Shown: positions 12,262 through 21,712 of the stretch, one piece after another
How the letters are laid out: the number at the start of each line of letters is the position of its first letter
Numbering within the stretch: the stretch's first letter is position 1
Source of the DNA: Rhodocyclus purpureus
Lineage (GTDB): Bacteria; Pseudomonadota; Gammaproteobacteria; Burkholderiales; Rhodocyclaceae
Length of the DNA stretch: 64,000 nt
NCBI RefSeq assembly: GCF_016653115.1
Contig: NZ_NHRX01000016.1
Span: forward strand, 60,941 to 124,940
Reading direction: 5' to 3'
Made by a program: the position numbers and the translations under genes
Notes under the pieces: model-generated
The model's database searches: none
Seen by the model: only the letters and a program-made list of their open reading frames with translations
Told to the model about the DNA's origin: nothing

Positions 12262-13419
12262 TCAAACACCGAGCAGGCGGCGCAGCTTCTGCGTGGTCGC
12301 CTGCACGGCCGCCAGGAAATCGTCGACCTGCCGCTCGTCGTTGCCCGCACCGAGGCTGACGCGCAGGGCGCCCTGCGCCAGCAGCGGATCGACCCCCATC
12401 GCCAGCAAGGTCTGCGAAGGCCCGACCTCGCTGCTCGAACAGGCGCTGCCGCTGGCCACCGCGAAGCCGGCGCGGTCGAGCTGGCCGACCAGGGTCTCGC
12501 CGTCGATACCCGGCAGGGCGAAGTAGCAGGTGTTCGGCAGGCGCTCGGCGGTGGCGGCGAAGATCGTCGCCCCCATCCCGGCGAGCGCGCTCTCCAGCCG
12601 CGCACGCAGCGCCTGCAGCCGGGCCGCCGCTTCGACACGGCGCGCCGCGGCGAGTTCGCAGGCGAGGCCGAAACCGACGATGGCAGCGAGGTTTTCGGTA
12701 CCCGAACGCAGCCCACCCTCCTGACCGCCACCTGCGATCAGGGGCTCCAGGTCTACGCGACGGTCGCGGATCAGCGCGGCGGCACCCTGCGGGCCGCCGA
12801 TCTTGTGCGCCGAGACGCTCAGCGCGCGCACCCCGGCGCGCTTGAGCGCGCGGAAATCGACCGCGACCTTGCCCAGCGCCTGCACGGCATCGGTATGGAA
12901 GCAGCTCGTGCCGCCTGCACGGGCGGCGTCTGCGGCCAGCGCCGCGACGTCCTGGACGACACCCGTCTCGTTGTTGGCGAGCATCACCGAGACCAGCGCC
13001 GGGCGCAGCGCGAGCACTGTACGCCAGTCGTCGGCGTCGACGCGTCCCTCGCCATCGACGGCGATCCGGCGCAGTTGCCAGCCACGCCGCTGCAGTTGTT
13101 CGGCCGGACGCAGCACGCTCGGATGCTCGGTCGCGCCGACCGCGATCAGGCCGGCCGGCAGCCGTCCGGCAGCGCCCTTGACGAACAGGTTGTTGGCCTC
13201 GGAACCGCCGGAGACGAAGACGACTTCGTCGGGCTCGGCGCCGACGGCCGCGGCGACCTGCGCACGCGCGGCGTCGAGCGCGCGCTTGGCGGCGCGACCG
13301 TACTCGTGCCGCGCCGAGGCGTTGCCGCAGCGATCGCCGAGCCACGGCAGCATCGCCGAGCGCACGGCCGGGTCGAGCGGCGTCGTCGCGTTGTGGTCGA
13401 AGTAGGCCGGGGCGAACAT
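12262..13419 (-). CDS. Second, NifS-like cysteine desulfurase of the isc operon
   Basis: A 385-residue class V aminotransferase with the cysteine desulfurase signature: PLP lysine K206 (VSAHKIGGPQG) and catalytic C327 in SGSACSSSEVGPSQTLLAMG. The active-site loop resembles NifS or group I desulfurases more than the neighbouring IscS, and overall similarity to IscS is limited. It starts 4 bp after the iscR stop and ends 165 bp before iscS. From family knowledge, an extra desulfurase between iscR and iscS recurs in Rhodocyclales. Its special role is not known to me; backup sulfur donation is one possibility. Confidence 0.88.
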   Translation of the reverse strand: MFAPAYFDHNATTPLDPAVRSAMLPWLGDRCGNASARHEYGRAAKRALDAARAQVAAAVGAEPDEVVFVSGGSEANNLFVKGAAGRLPAGLIAVGATEHPSVLRPAEQLQRRGWQLRRIAVDGEGRVDADDWRTVLALRPALVSVMLANNETGVVQDVAALAADAARAGGTSCFHTDAVQALGKVAVDFRALKRAGVRALSVSAHKIGGPQGAAALIRDRRVDLEPLIAGGGQEGGLRSGTENLAAIVGFGLACELAAARRVEAAARLQALRARLESALAGMGATIFAATAERLPNTCYFALPGIDGETLVGQLDRAGFAVASGSACSSSEVGPSQTLLAMGVDPLLAQGALRVSLGAGNDERQVDDFLAAVQATTQKLRRLLGV

Positions 13420-13423
13420 CGCG

Positions 13424-13909
13424 TCAGGGGTGCGCTGCAGCCTTGGCCGACGAGCGGCGGATGGTCAGCGGGCGCTGCTGCACGGGCGCGCTCAGACCGA
13501 GCTTGCTGCGCTGGCGTTCGACGAGGTCGGCCAGCGACACCGAGCTCAGGTAGTCGTACATCTTCATGTTGAGCGTCGTCCACAGATCGTGCGTCATGCA
13601 GCGCTCGGCGTCGCGGCAGTTCTCGAAGCCACCGCATTGCGTCGCGTCGAGCGGCTCGTCGACGGCACGGATGATGTCGGCGACCGACACCTCGGCGAGC
13701 GGGCGTGCCGTGCTGTAGCCACCGCCGGGGCCGCGCACGCTGTCGACGATTCCACTGCGGCGCAGCTTGCCGAACAGCTGCTCCAGATAGGACAAGGAAA
13801 TGCTCTGCCGCTCGCTGATCCCGGCCAGCGTCACCGGACCTTCGCCATTGTTCAGCGCGAGGTCGATCATCGCCGTGACGGCAAAACGCCCTTTGGTGGT
13901 CAGTCTCAT
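13424..13909 (-). CDS. iscR: Fe-S sensing Rrf2 regulator IscR
   Basis: IscR represses the isc operon when it holds a [2Fe-2S] cluster. The 161-residue protein has an Rrf2 winged helix (MRLTTKGRFAVTAMIDLA) and ligands C92, C98, C104 and H107 at exactly the E. coli positions (QCGGFENCRDAERCMTHDLW). An AAGGAG site precedes the ATG. It is the first gene of the operon, with a matching operator directly upstream. Confidence 0.96.
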   Translation of the reverse strand: MRLTTKGRFAVTAMIDLALNNGEGPVTLAGISERQSISLSYLEQLFGKLRRSGIVDSVRGPGGGYSTARPLAEVSVADIIRAVDEPLDATQCGGFENCRDAERCMTHDLWTTLNMKMYDYLSSVSLADLVERQRSKLGLSAPVQQRPLTIRRSSAKAAAHP

Positions 13910-13927
13910 GCGTGCTCCTTGGTCCGG

Positions 13928-13985
13928 TACCCGAACGTTTTAGTCAAGTAATCGTACTATAGGAGATGCGCCGGCGATTAGTCAA
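13928..13985 (-). promoter_or_regulatory. isc operon promoter and putative IscR operator
   Basis: Reading toward iscR, TTGACT (13980-13985) and TATAGT (13956-13961) are 18 bp apart. The box ACTTGACTAAAACGTTCGGG (13932-13951) follows, resembling the type 1 IscR site consensus (TTGACT, AT-rich centre, TCGGGTA). It would cover the transcription start. The -35 box overlaps the cysE stop codon. The site is assigned by similarity to known IscR boxes and not tested. Confidence 0.65.
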
Positions 13986-14730
13986 CGATTTTACTCAGGT
14001 ATTTCGGATCGAAGCGGTCGGCGACGGCGAGTTCGTCCTCGACGCTGACGCCCGCCTCTTCCAGGCGTGCGCGCAGGAGCTCGATGCGCCGGTCGGTCTC
14101 GACCGCGTGGTCGAGCAGGCCGTGGATCGCCTTGGACAGGGGGTCGTCCTGCCCGGTCGCCAGCGCGTAGGCCGAGAAGCCGAGCTTGCCGGCCTTCTCC
14201 TCGCGCCGCTGCGCCTGCTCGTTGTCGATGATCCGCGCCGGGTTGCCGACCGCGGTCGAGCCGGGCGGCACGTCTTTGATCACCACCGCGTTCGAGCCGA
14301 CCTTGGCGCCGGCACCGATGCTGATCGGGCCGAGCACCTGCGCACCGGCGCCGACGACGACGCCGTCACCGAGCGTCGGATGGCGCTTGCCCTTGTTCCA
14401 CGAGGTGCCACCGAGGGTGACGCCGTGGTAGAGCGTGACGTCGTCGCCGATCACCGCGGTCTCGCCGATGACGACGCCCATGCCGTGGTCGATGAAGAAG
14501 CGCCGGCCGATCACCGCGCCCGGGTGGATTTCAATGCCGGTGAAGAAGCGGCCGAGTTGGGAGGTGAAGCGGCCGAGCCAGAACAGGCGCATCTGCCAGA
14601 ACGCGTGCGCCAGGCGGTAGAAGATGACCGCGTGTATGCCGGGATAGCAGGTCAGGACCTCCCACGACGAACGGGCAGCGGGATCACGGTCGAACACCGA
14701 CCGGATGTCTTCGCGCAGGCGGCTGAACAT
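13978..14730 (-). CDS. cysE: Serine O-acetyltransferase
   Basis: CysE acetylates serine to O-acetylserine, the precursor of cysteine, which is the sulfur source for the desulfurases downstream. From ATG 14730 it has 250 residues. An N-terminal helical part ([20 protein letters not shown]) precedes the left-handed beta-helix of hexapeptide repeats, with [18 protein letters not shown] and HGVTLGG typical of CysE. The frame is open further upstream, but that part crosses the promoter. Confidence 0.95.
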   Translation of the reverse strand: MFSRLREDIRSVFDRDPAARSSWEVLTCYPGIHAVIFYRLAHAFWQMRLFWLGRFTSQLGRFFTGIEIHPGAVIGRRFFIDHGMGVVIGETAVIGDDVTLYHGVTLGGTSWNKGKRHPTLGDGVVVGAGAQVLGPISIGAGAKVGSNAVVIKDVPPGSTAVGNPARIIDNEQAQRREEKAGKLGFSAYALATGQDDPLSKAIHGLLDHAVETDRRIELLRARLEEAGVSVEDELAVADRFDPKYLSKIVD

Positions 14731-14815
14731 GAACTGGAAAACTCCACAAAGTCGCCGCAATCGAGGGCCCGGGGCCGCAAGGGCGGCGCGGCGCCGACAC
14801 CCCTGCAAGGCCGGA

Positions 14816-14844
14816 ATTCTAGAATGCCCGACTTTTTCAATCAA
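14816..14844 (-). promoter_or_regulatory. Candidate sigma-70 promoter for cysE
   Basis: Reading toward cysE, TTGATT (14839-14844) and TAGAAT (14816-14821) have an ideal 17 bp spacing, about 85 bp before the start codon. The -35 box abuts the end of the repeat array that begins at 14847. Confidence 0.6.
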
Positions 14845-14846
14845 CT

Positions 14847-15650
14847 TTTAACGTGAAACTGTGAAGGGATGAGGCAAAAGCGCTGCCCCGAAGCAGTAGC
14901 AGGTCATCGCGGGCCCGCAGCGCGTGGCGATCCAGACAACGCGTCATCGCGAGCCCGTAGGACGTGGAGATCCAGTGCGTAGGCCTCGAATCGGGTCGCC
15001 CGAGTTGGCGACGCCGCGAAACTGGAAGAACGAACTGGATTGCCACGGCGCTACGCGCCTCGCAATGACGGCAGTGAAGCGAATCCGTCATCGCGAGCCC
15101 GCAGGGCGTGGCGATCCAGTACGTAGGTCTCGCATCGGGTCGCCCGAGTTGGCGAGGCTGCGAAACTGGAAGAACGAACTGGATTGCCACGGCGCTACGC
15201 CCCTCGCAATGACGGCAGTGAAGCGAATCCGTCATCGCGAGCCCGCAGGGCGTGGCGATCCAGTACGTAGGTCTCGCATCGGGTCGCCCGAGTTGGCGAC
15301 GCCGCGAAACTGGAAGAACGAACTGGATTGCCACGGCGCTACGCCCCTCGCAATGACGGCAGTGAAGCGAATCCGTCATCGCGAGCCCGCAGGGCGTGGC
15401 GATCCAGTACGTAGGTCTCGCATCGGGTCGCCCGAGTTGGCGACGCCGCGAAACTGGAAGAACGAACTGGATTGCCACGGCGCTGCGCGCCTCGCAATGA
15501 CGGCAGTGAAGCGAATCCGTCATCGCGAGCCCGCAGGGCGTGGCGATCCAGTACGTAGGTCTCGCATCGGGTCGCCCGAGTTGGCGACGCCGCGAAACTG
15601 GAAGAACGAACTGGATTGCCACGGCGCTGCGCGCCTCGCAATGACGGCAG
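14847..15650. repeat. Tandem array of 144 bp composite repeats (five units)
   Basis: After an A-side flank (TTTTAACGTGAAACTG at 14847) and a lone A half near 14908, A halves begin at 14943, 15087, 15231, 15375 and 15519, each exactly 144 bp apart. Every unit has A half, type 1 spacer (CGTAGGTCTCGCATCGGG), B half, and a linker GGCAGTGAAGCGAATCC. Units differ at only a few bases, mainly in the B-half loop and at GCGAGGCTG/GCGACGCCG. Because 144 is a multiple of 3, long open frames of 281 and 269 codons cross the array on both strands. I judge both spurious. Bases 15651-15735 hold nothing I recognise. Confidence 0.92.
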
Positions 15651-15735
15651 TTAGGCGTATCGGCGGGATCCGTGGTGCACAAGCGGCAACGCTCGATCGC
15701 GGCGGCTGCCGTCCGCGTAATTATGTCCTCTGATT

Positions 15736-16533
15736 TCAGCGCTTGATCTTGCGTTCAACCGCGTCGAGGATGCCGCGCAGGATGTTGATCTCGTCGCGCT
15801 CCAGCCCGGCACGGCCGAACAGGCGCCTGAGCTTGGGCAGCAGGCGTTTCGGCTGGCGCGGGTCGTGGAAGCCGGTGTCGATCATCACGCGCTCCAGGTG
15901 AGCGAAGAAGCCCTCGTTCTCCTCGATCGTCGCCGGTTTCGAAGCGAAGGGCACGACCGGCGAATCGACGGGCGGCTCACCCGAGTAGGCCGCGAGGCGC
16001 AGTTCGTAGCAGACGAGTTGCACCGCCGCACCGAGGTTGAGCGACTGGAAATCGGGTTGCGACGGGATGTGCAGGCAACGCTGGCAACGCTGCACCTCGT
16101 CGTTGGCCAGTCCCGCCGTCTCGTTGCCGAAGACGAAGGCGATCGGTCCGTCGGCGGCCGCAGCGAGGAACAACGGTGCCGCTTCGCGCGCGGCCAGCGG
16201 CGCGGGCCCCAGGTTGCGCCGGCGCGCGGTCACCGCGACCGCGAAGACCGCGCCGGAGAGTGCCTCGTCGAGCGTCTCGCAGACGCGCGCAGCGGCGAGG
16301 ATGTCGTCGGCGCCGGCGGCCCGCGCACTCGCCTCGGCGTCGGGAAAACGCTTCGGCCGCACCAGCGCCAGGTCGGCGATTCCCATCGTCTTCATCGCCC
16401 GCGCTGCCGCGCCGATGTTGCCCGGGTGACTGGGGTGCGAGAGGACGATGCGCAGGCGGCCGAGCGCCTGCTCTGGATTCAAGGCGGGGCTCGGCGGGAG
16501 TGCGGTGATCGGATCGTTCAGGAGAGTGGACAT
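15736..16533 (-). CDS. trmJ: tRNA (cytidine/uridine-2'-O-)-methyltransferase TrmJ
   Basis: TrmJ 2'-O-methylates position 32 of tRNA anticodon loops. From ATG 16533 ([12 protein letters not shown]) the product has 265 residues. The SPOUT domain shows [30 protein letters not shown] and the knot motif [20 protein letters not shown]. The C-terminal extension resembles the TrmJ family. It is divergent from suhB. Confidence 0.9.
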   Translation of the reverse strand: MSTLLNDPITALPPSPALNPEQALGRLRIVLSHPSHPGNIGAAARAMKTMGIADLALVRPKRFPDAEASARAAGADDILAAARVCETLDEALSGAVFAVAVTARRRNLGPAPLAAREAAPLFLAAAADGPIAFVFGNETAGLANDEVQRCQRCLHIPSQPDFQSLNLGAAVQLVCYELRLAAYSGEPPVDSPVVPFASKPATIEENEGFFAHLERVMIDTGFHDPRQPKRLLPKLRRLFGRAGLERDEINILRGILDAVERKIKR

Positions 16534-16739
16534 CGAGGCTGGGGTCGGAAAGCAAAGTGGAACGAGGAGAGGCGTCGCGGCTTGAGCCGCTCTCACGGCT
16601 CGCGCGGAACCGGGCTGTCGTGGGAAGGCCGGAAGGCCGAATCAAGGACCGCCGACGCGGGCGTTTCACGTTAAAATGTTCGATTCGATCAACAGGAACA
16701 GTGGGCGGCAGCCGCCGCGCGTCGGGTTCTCAATCAGCC

Positions 16740-17549
16740 ATGCATCCAGCACTCAACATCGCCATCAAGGCCGCGCGCCGCGCCAGCCAGATCATCAACC
16801 GTGCCTCGCAGGACATCGACCGGATCCAGGTCACGCGCAAGCAGCAGAGCGACTTCGTCACCGAAGTCGATCGCGCCGCCGAGGCCGTGATCATCGAGAC
16901 GCTGCGCGAAGCGTATCCCGAACATTCGATTCTAGCAGAAGAGTCCGGCCGCTCCGCCGGCCGTGATACGGGCAGCGAATACGAGTGGATCATCGACCCG
17001 CTCGACGGAACGACCAACTTCATCCACGGCGTTCCGCAGTACGCGGTGTCGATCGCGCTCAGGCACAAGGGCGTGCTGACGCAGGCGGTGGTGTACGACA
17101 CGGTGCGCAACGAGCTGTTCACCGCGAGCAAGGGCGCCGGCGCCTTCCTCAACGACCGCCGCATCCGCGTCTCGCGCTGCCTGAAGCTCGAGGACGCGCT
17201 GATCGGCACCGGCTTCCCCTACCGTGCCTTCGAGCACGCCGACGCCTACCTCGGCATCTTCCGCGAACTGATGCAGAAGAGCGCCGGCATGCGCCGCCCG
17301 GGATCGGCCTCGCTTGACCTGGCCTGGGTCGCCTGCGGCCGCTTCGACGGCTTCTTCGAGTTCGGTCTCTCGCCCTGGGACATGGCCGGCGGCGCCCTGC
17401 TCATCGCCGAAGCGGGCGGCATCGTCGGCGACCTCGCCGGCGAAACCTCCTACCTCGACAGCGGCAACATCATCGCCGGCAACCCGAAGGTCTTCGCGCA
17501 ACTGCTGCAGGTAGTGGCGCCGTTCCGCTCGGCAGCGCTCAACGCCTGA
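16740..17549 (+). CDS. suhB: Inositol-1-monophosphatase family protein SuhB
   Basis: A 269-residue metal-dependent phosphatase of the IMPase family. In E. coli SuhB also acts in the ribosomal RNA antitermination complex. Motifs are [21 protein letters not shown] and [17 protein letters not shown], giving all metal ligands. The ATG at 16740 ([17 protein letters not shown]) is the family start. A frame extension to 16557 is not supported. TAAAAT at 16672-16677 may be its -10 box. Confidence 0.93.
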   Translation: MHPALNIAIKAARRASQIINRASQDIDRIQVTRKQQSDFVTEVDRAAEAVIIETLREAYPEHSILAEESGRSAGRDTGSEYEWIIDPLDGTTNFIHGVPQYAVSIALRHKGVLTQAVVYDTVRNELFTASKGAGAFLNDRRIRVSRCLKLEDALIGTGFPYRAFEHADAYLGIFRELMQKSAGMRRPGSASLDLAWVACGRFDGFFEFGLSPWDMAGGALLIAEAGGIVGDLAGETSYLDSGNIIAGNPKVFAQLLQVVAPFRSAALNA

Positions 17550-17807
17550 TCGGCGAGCTTGGTGGCGGCGCGCAGCGTCGCCGCTGCCGGCCCCGAGTAC
17601 GGGCTTGCCGACCACCTCGCGCCGGAAACGCGCCTATACTGTTGCTTGAGGCGCGAGCCTTGCGTGTCGCGCGCGTAGCCGAAGGAACGAGGCGTCGGTG
17701 ATCCCGCCATCGTCGACTTCATGACAGGCGGGAACCACGCAGGCAGCGCAATGCTTGTGCGGGACCAACGATGCGATCGGGAAGATCACATCGGCGAGGA
17801 GACGAAA

Positions 17808-18143
17808 ATGTCGCTGAGCTACGTGGTGGTGGCGGGGCGTTACGAGCAAGGCGTGCGCAAGATAGAATGCTTCCGTCCTGCCGAGAACTTCGAAGAAGCC
17901 TTCGCCCAGCTGACGGCCGCAGCCAACGGACACCAGTTCGCCCATATCGAGATCTATCACGGCGGGCAGGTCTACACCTTCGCGAAGGATTCCGGCGCCT
18001 CCTGCACGCCCCAACCGCACGACCCGCTCCTGCTCAACGATCGGCGCAATTGCGCCCGTGGCGACCGGCGCAAGGGACCTGCGAACGATCGCCGCAAGGA
18101 CAGGGACCGCCGCCTGGCGGCGACGGTGAACCAGTTCTACTGA
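17808..18143 (+). CDS. Small hypothetical protein with Arg/Asp-rich tail
   Basis: 111 residues from ATG 17808, which has a good GAGGAG site. The N-terminal half (MSLSYVVVAGRYEQGVRKIE) looks like a small alpha/beta fold. The tail is strongly basic with repeated DRR units (NDRRNCARGDRRKG, NDRRKDRDRR). No family is recognised. It lies alone between suhB and the convergent orn. The 258 bp before it contain TATACT near 17636 without a convincing -35 box. RNA binding by the tail is possible but a guess. Confidence 0.6.
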   Translation: MSLSYVVVAGRYEQGVRKIECFRPAENFEEAFAQLTAAANGHQFAHIEIYHGGQVYTFAKDSGASCTPQPHDPLLLNDRRNCARGDRRKGPANDRRKDRDRRLAATVNQFY

Positions 18144-18156
18144 AGGGTTTGGCGAA

Positions 18157-18702
18157 TCACCCGCGGATGAAGTGCTGCCGGTAGTACTGCAGTTCGGCGA
18201 TCGACTCGCGGATGTCCGAGAGCGCCGTGTGCGCGCCCTTCTTGACCATTCCCTTCGCGATCTCCGGCTGCCAGCGGCGGCACAACTCCTTGACCGTGGA
18301 CACGTCGATGCTGCGGTAGTGGAAGAAGTCTTCGAGCTTCGGCATGTAGCGCACCATGAAGCGGCGATCCTGGCCGATCGAGTTGCCGCACATCGGCGAA
18401 GTGCGCGCCGGCACGTATTCGGCCATGAACGCGAGCGCTGCCGCCTCGACCGCTGCCTCGTCCAGGGTCGACGCGCGGACGCGGGCGACCAGGCCGGAAG
18501 CGCCGTGCGTCTTCTGGTTCCATTCGTCCATCGCCGCCAGCACCGGCTCGGGCTGATGCACCGCCCACTCGGGTGATTCGGCGATCACGTTGAGCTCGTT
18601 GTCGGTGACGATCATCGCCAGTTCGATGATCCGCTCGCGCTCGGGGTCGAGCCCGGTCATTTCCATGTCCAGCCAAACGAGGCGGTTCGCGTCCTCTGCC
18701 AT
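18157..18702 (-). CDS. orn: Oligoribonuclease
   Basis: Orn degrades 2-5 nt RNA fragments and the c-di-GMP product pGpG to mononucleotides. 181 residues, the same as E. coli. The DEDDh exonuclease residues are visible in [20 protein letters not shown], the second aspartate in [10 protein letters not shown], and H/D in [14 protein letters not shown]. The start is ATG 18702. A diguanylate cyclase is encoded elsewhere in the window, so pGpG turnover is relevant. Confidence 0.96.
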   Translation of the reverse strand: MAEDANRLVWLDMEMTGLDPERERIIELAMIVTDNELNVIAESPEWAVHQPEPVLAAMDEWNQKTHGASGLVARVRASTLDEAAVEAAALAFMAEYVPARTSPMCGNSIGQDRRFMVRYMPKLEDFFHYRSIDVSTVKELCRRWQPEIAKGMVKKGAHTALSDIRESIAELQYYRQHFIRG

Positions 18703-18844
18703 ATAATCCACCAATCTCCTGCAATGCTTGGGGTTCACCGCCGCCGGCGCAGCCAGCGGCGGCCGCCCTGCTCCGGGCATGGGCGCTAACCGCCTGCCGG
18801 GTCCGGGACGCAACTTTTCCTGGCGACATTTTCTCATATTGCGC

Positions 18845-20128
18845 ATGAACACTTTCACGATCGTCTTTCTCGCCGCGCTGCTGGCGACCACCGCCGTCCG
18901 GCTGTGGCTCGCCAGGCGACAGATCGCGCACGTGCTCGCGCATCGCGACGCGCCACCGGCGCAGTTCGCCGGGCGCATCGACCTCGCCGCGCACCGCAAG
19001 GCGGCCGACTACACGATCACGCGCACGCGCTTCGGCATCGCCGCCCTCGGCGTCGAAACCGCGCTGCTCTTGCTGTTCACGCTCGGTGGCGGCATCGAGG
19101 CCTTGCTCGACTTCTGGCACGGACGGCTCGCGCCAGCTGCCAGCACGGAACTGGCAACGGGGAGCGAACTGTGGTCAGGCGTCGCGCTGATCGTCAGCGT
19201 CTTCCTGATCTCGGCCATCGTCGACCTGCCCATGGCCTGGTGGCGGCAGTTCGTGATCGAGGAACGCTTCGGCTTCAACCGCATGACGCAGGGTCTCTTC
19301 TTCAGCGACCTCGCCAAGCAGGCGGCGATCGGTGCGCTGCTCGGCATCCCGACGATTGCCGCCGCGCTGTGGCTGATGGAACGGATGGGCGAGGCTTGGT
19401 GGCTTTGGGTGTGGACCTTCTGGTGCGCCTTGAACCTGCTGCTGCTGTTCATCTTCCCGACCTGGATCGCGCCGCTGTTCAACAAGTTCACGCCGCTCGC
19501 CGACGACGCGCTGAAGGCACGCATCGAGGCGCTGCTCGAACGCTGCGGCTTCGCGGCCAGCGGTTTCTTCGTCATGGACGGCTCCCGCCGCTCCGCCCAT
19601 GGCAACGCCTACTTCACCGGCTTCGGGCGCAACAAGCGCATCGTCTTCTTCGACACGCTGCTCTCACGGCTGCAGCCGCAGGAAGTGGAGGCCGTGCTCG
19701 CGCACGAACTCGGCCACTTCCGCCTGCGCCATGTGCTGAAACGTATCATGCTGATGTTCGTGCTCGCACTCGCCTTCCTTGCGTTGCTCGGGCTGCTCGC
19801 GCAGTCGCCCTGGTTCTACGCGGGACTCGGCGTCAGCGAGGCGGGCGACGCGCAGGCGCTGCTGCTCTTCTTCCTTGCGGCGCCGGTATTCGCCTTCCCG
19901 CTGACGCCCATGATGAGCCTGCTCTCGCGCACGCAGGAGTACGAAGCCGACGCCTACGCGGCAGCGAACGCCGCCGCCACCGACCTCGTCAGCGCGCTGG
20001 TCAAGCTCTACGAGGACAACGCCTCGACGCTGACGCCGGACCCGCTGCACTCGCTCTTCTACGACTCGCACCCGCCGGCCGCCCTGCGCGTCGCCAACCT
20101 GCAAAAACTCGCTGCCGGGGCCGGATGA
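18845..20128 (+). CDS. M48 family (Ste24-like) membrane zinc metallopeptidase
   Basis: 427 residues with several predicted membrane helices: an N-terminal [20 protein letters not shown], central helices, and two near the C-terminus. The zinc site is [10 protein letters not shown] (HExxH), with the third ligand in [12 protein letters not shown]. The layout matches CAAX prenyl protease 1 (Ste24) homologues of bacteria, whose substrates are mostly unknown; membrane protein quality control is likely. It is divergent from orn. Confidence 0.9.
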   Translation: MNTFTIVFLAALLATTAVRLWLARRQIAHVLAHRDAPPAQFAGRIDLAAHRKAADYTITRTRFGIAALGVETALLLLFTLGGGIEALLDFWHGRLAPAASTELATGSELWSGVALIVSVFLISAIVDLPMAWWRQFVIEERFGFNRMTQGLFFSDLAKQAAIGALLGIPTIAAALWLMERMGEAWWLWVWTFWCALNLLLLFIFPTWIAPLFNKFTPLADDALKARIEALLERCGFAASGFFVMDGSRRSAHGNAYFTGFGRNKRIVFFDTLLSRLQPQEVEAVLAHELGHFRLRHVLKRIMLMFVLALAFLALLGLLAQSPWFYAGLGVSEAGDAQALLLFFLAAPVFAFPLTPMMSLLSRTQEYEADAYAAANAAATDLVSALVKLYEDNASTLTPDPLHSLFYDSHPPAALRVANLQKLAAGAG

Positions 20129-20162
20129 ACGCGGCCCCTCGGACCCGCAGCACCCGCCCCAA

Positions 20163-20390
20163 CGATCATGGCGAGTCGTGCCACCCCTGAGCATGAAACG
20201 CGGCCCTTCGCTTCAATGCCGTCATTGCGAGGCGCGTAGCGCCGTGGCAATCCAGTTCGTTCTTCTGTCTTTGGGCCCTTTCCGATGCGAGACTTACGTA
20301 CTGGATCGCCACGCCCTGCGGGCTCGCGATGACGGGCTGCTGCTCAGGGCAGCGTCTTTGCCTCGTTCTTTCGCAGTTTCACGTTGACGC
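20163..20390. repeat. Complete single composite repeat element
   Basis: This copy shows the whole element in reverse orientation to that at 10598. It begins with a B-side flank (CATGGCGAGTCGTGCCACCC), then a B half, a short diverged spacer, an A half, and an A-side flank ending GCAGTTTCACGTTGACG. It fills the gap between the M48 protease gene and rsgA, ending about 25 bp before rsgA. Confidence 0.85.
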
Positions 20391-20412
20391 CACCGGGGGA
20401 AACATCCTGAAC

Positions 20413-21276
20413 ATGCTTGACGCCGAAGTCATCGCCGCCCATGGGCGCCAGTACCGGGTGGCGCTCGCCGACGGAAGGACCCTGCTCGCCTTCCCGCGCG
20501 GCAAGAAGAGCGAGGTCGCCTGCGGTGATCGCGTCCAGCTCGCCCTGAGCGGCGACGGCCAGGCGGTGATCGAGTCGGTGGCGCCGCGCCATTCGCTGCT
20601 CTACCGCTCGAACGAGTTCCGCAAGAAGCTCGTCGCCGCCAACGTCACGCAGATCGTCTTCGTCGTCGCCGTCGAGCCGGGATTCTCCGACGAACTGCTG
20701 ACGCGCTGCCTGATCGCCGCCGAAGATCAGGACCTGTCGGTGCTGATCGTGCTCAACAAGTGCGACCTCGCCGCGGGCGTACCGAATGCGCTGGCGGCGC
20801 TGGCCCCATTCGTGAAGCTCGGCTACCCCCTGCTGCAGCTCTCGGCGCGCGACCACGCCGAAGACCTGCGCCCCCACCTCGAAGGCCAGTTGAGCGTCCT
20901 CGTCGGCCAGTCGGGGATGGGCAAGTCGACCCTGATCAACGCGCTGGTTCCGGGCGCCGAGGCGGCAACGCGCGAGATCTCGACCGCGCTCGACTCGGGC
21001 AAGCACACGACGACGCACGCGACGCTCTACCGCTTCGACGCCGGATCGGCGCTGATCGACTCGCCGGGATTGCAGGAATTCGGCCTGCACCACCTCGACC
21101 TGACGACGATCGAGCACGCCTTCGTCGAATTCCGGCCGTTCATCGGCCAGTGCCGCTTCCGCAACTGCCGCCACGAGAAGGAGCCCGACTGCGCGATCCG
21201 CGCCGCGGTCGCCGCCGGCGAGATCGACCCGCGCCGCTACGAAGTCTTCCGCACCCTGCGCGCGCAGGCCGGGTGA
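20413..21276 (+). CDS. rsgA: Ribosome small-subunit-dependent GTPase RsgA
   Basis: RsgA matures and checks the 30S subunit. 287 residues: N-terminal OB fold, then a circularly permuted GTPase with G4 (NKCD) before G1 (GQSGMGKSTLIN) and G3 (DSPGLQEFG), and a C-terminal zinc-binding region (CRFRNCRHEKEPDC). ATG 20413 is chosen because the upstream frame lies in a repeat element. Confidence 0.95.
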   Translation: MLDAEVIAAHGRQYRVALADGRTLLAFPRGKKSEVACGDRVQLALSGDGQAVIESVAPRHSLLYRSNEFRKKLVAANVTQIVFVVAVEPGFSDELLTRCLIAAEDQDLSVLIVLNKCDLAAGVPNALAALAPFVKLGYPLLQLSARDHAEDLRPHLEGQLSVLVGQSGMGKSTLINALVPGAEAATREISTALDSGKHTTTHATLYRFDAGSALIDSPGLQEFGLHHLDLTTIEHAFVEFRPFIGQCRFRNCRHEKEPDCAIRAAVAAGEIDPRRYEVFRTLRAQAG

Positions 21277-21435
21277 AGCGTCAGCCGGCGGATTGTCCAC
21301 GCTGCAGTTTCACGTTATCGCGCTGCCGCACCGATGCTCGCGGCTGAGGTCGGCCGGCAGACCTCGACAGGCCGCTTGTCGGTCATCGCGCCTACGAGGC
21401 TACGAAGCTTCACAGCATGCCCTTTTCGCAGAGAA

Positions 21436-21453
21436 TGTAGTGCTGAACACTAC
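21436..21453. promoter_or_regulatory. Palindrome before antitoxin, likely autoregulatory operator
   Basis: GTAGTG and CACTAC are perfect inverted arms around CTGAA, 14 bp before the antitoxin ATG. Phd/YefM-type antitoxins usually bind such palindromes in their own promoters. That role is inferred here. Confidence 0.45.
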
Positions 21454-21466
21454 TTTGGAGATCAAC

Positions 21467-21712
21467 ATGCAGAGTATTTCAGCCAGCGAGGCCAACCGTC
21501 ACTTCTCGAACGTGCTTCGCAAAGTCGCATTGGGTGAAGTGGTAACGGTCCTGTCACGTGGAAAATCCGTGGCGACGATCGCGCCGATTACCCGTACCGA
21601 TGAAGGGCGCGAAGAGGCCAGGAGAGCGCTTGTTGCCCGGCTGCGCAAACAGCAACCATCGGGAGAGCGCAATTGGCAGAGGGGCGAAATCTACGGATGT
21701 GGGACGCGCTGA
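21467..21712 (+). CDS. Type II antitoxin, Phd/YefM family
   Basis: 81 residues. The N-terminus MQSISASEANRHFSNVLRKV and VLSRGKSVATIAPI are typical of Phd/YefM antitoxins partnered with PIN toxins. The C-terminus runs NWQRGEIYG, the usual last residues of the family, then reads CGTR from toxin-derived DNA before stopping. A TTTGGAG site precedes the ATG. The partner toxin is truncated, so this is an orphan antitoxin. The region is less GC-rich than its neighbours, which suggests acquisition. Confidence 0.85.
   Translation: MQSISASEANRHFSNVLRKVALGEVVTVLSRGKSVATIAPITRTDEGREEARRALVARLRKQQPSGERNWQRGEIYGCGTR

Noticed and set aside
10888..13572. 894-codon plus-strand open frame across iscS and the second desulfurase
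   Set aside because: Antisense shadow. It crosses two clear minus-strand genes and has no recognisable protein features.
14847..15650. Possible CRISPR array
   Set aside because: Units are 144 bp with nearly identical spacers, and no cas genes are nearby. CRISPR repeats are short with different spacers.
14837..15733. Repetitive open frames on both strands over the 144 bp array
   Set aside because: The open frames exist because the repeat period is a multiple of 3. The translation repeats a hairpin-derived peptide, with no ribosome binding site.
16662..16677. Complete repeat element before suhB
   Set aside because: Only the short GTTTCACGTTA end motif is present; hairpin modules are absent, so it may be chance or part of a promoter.
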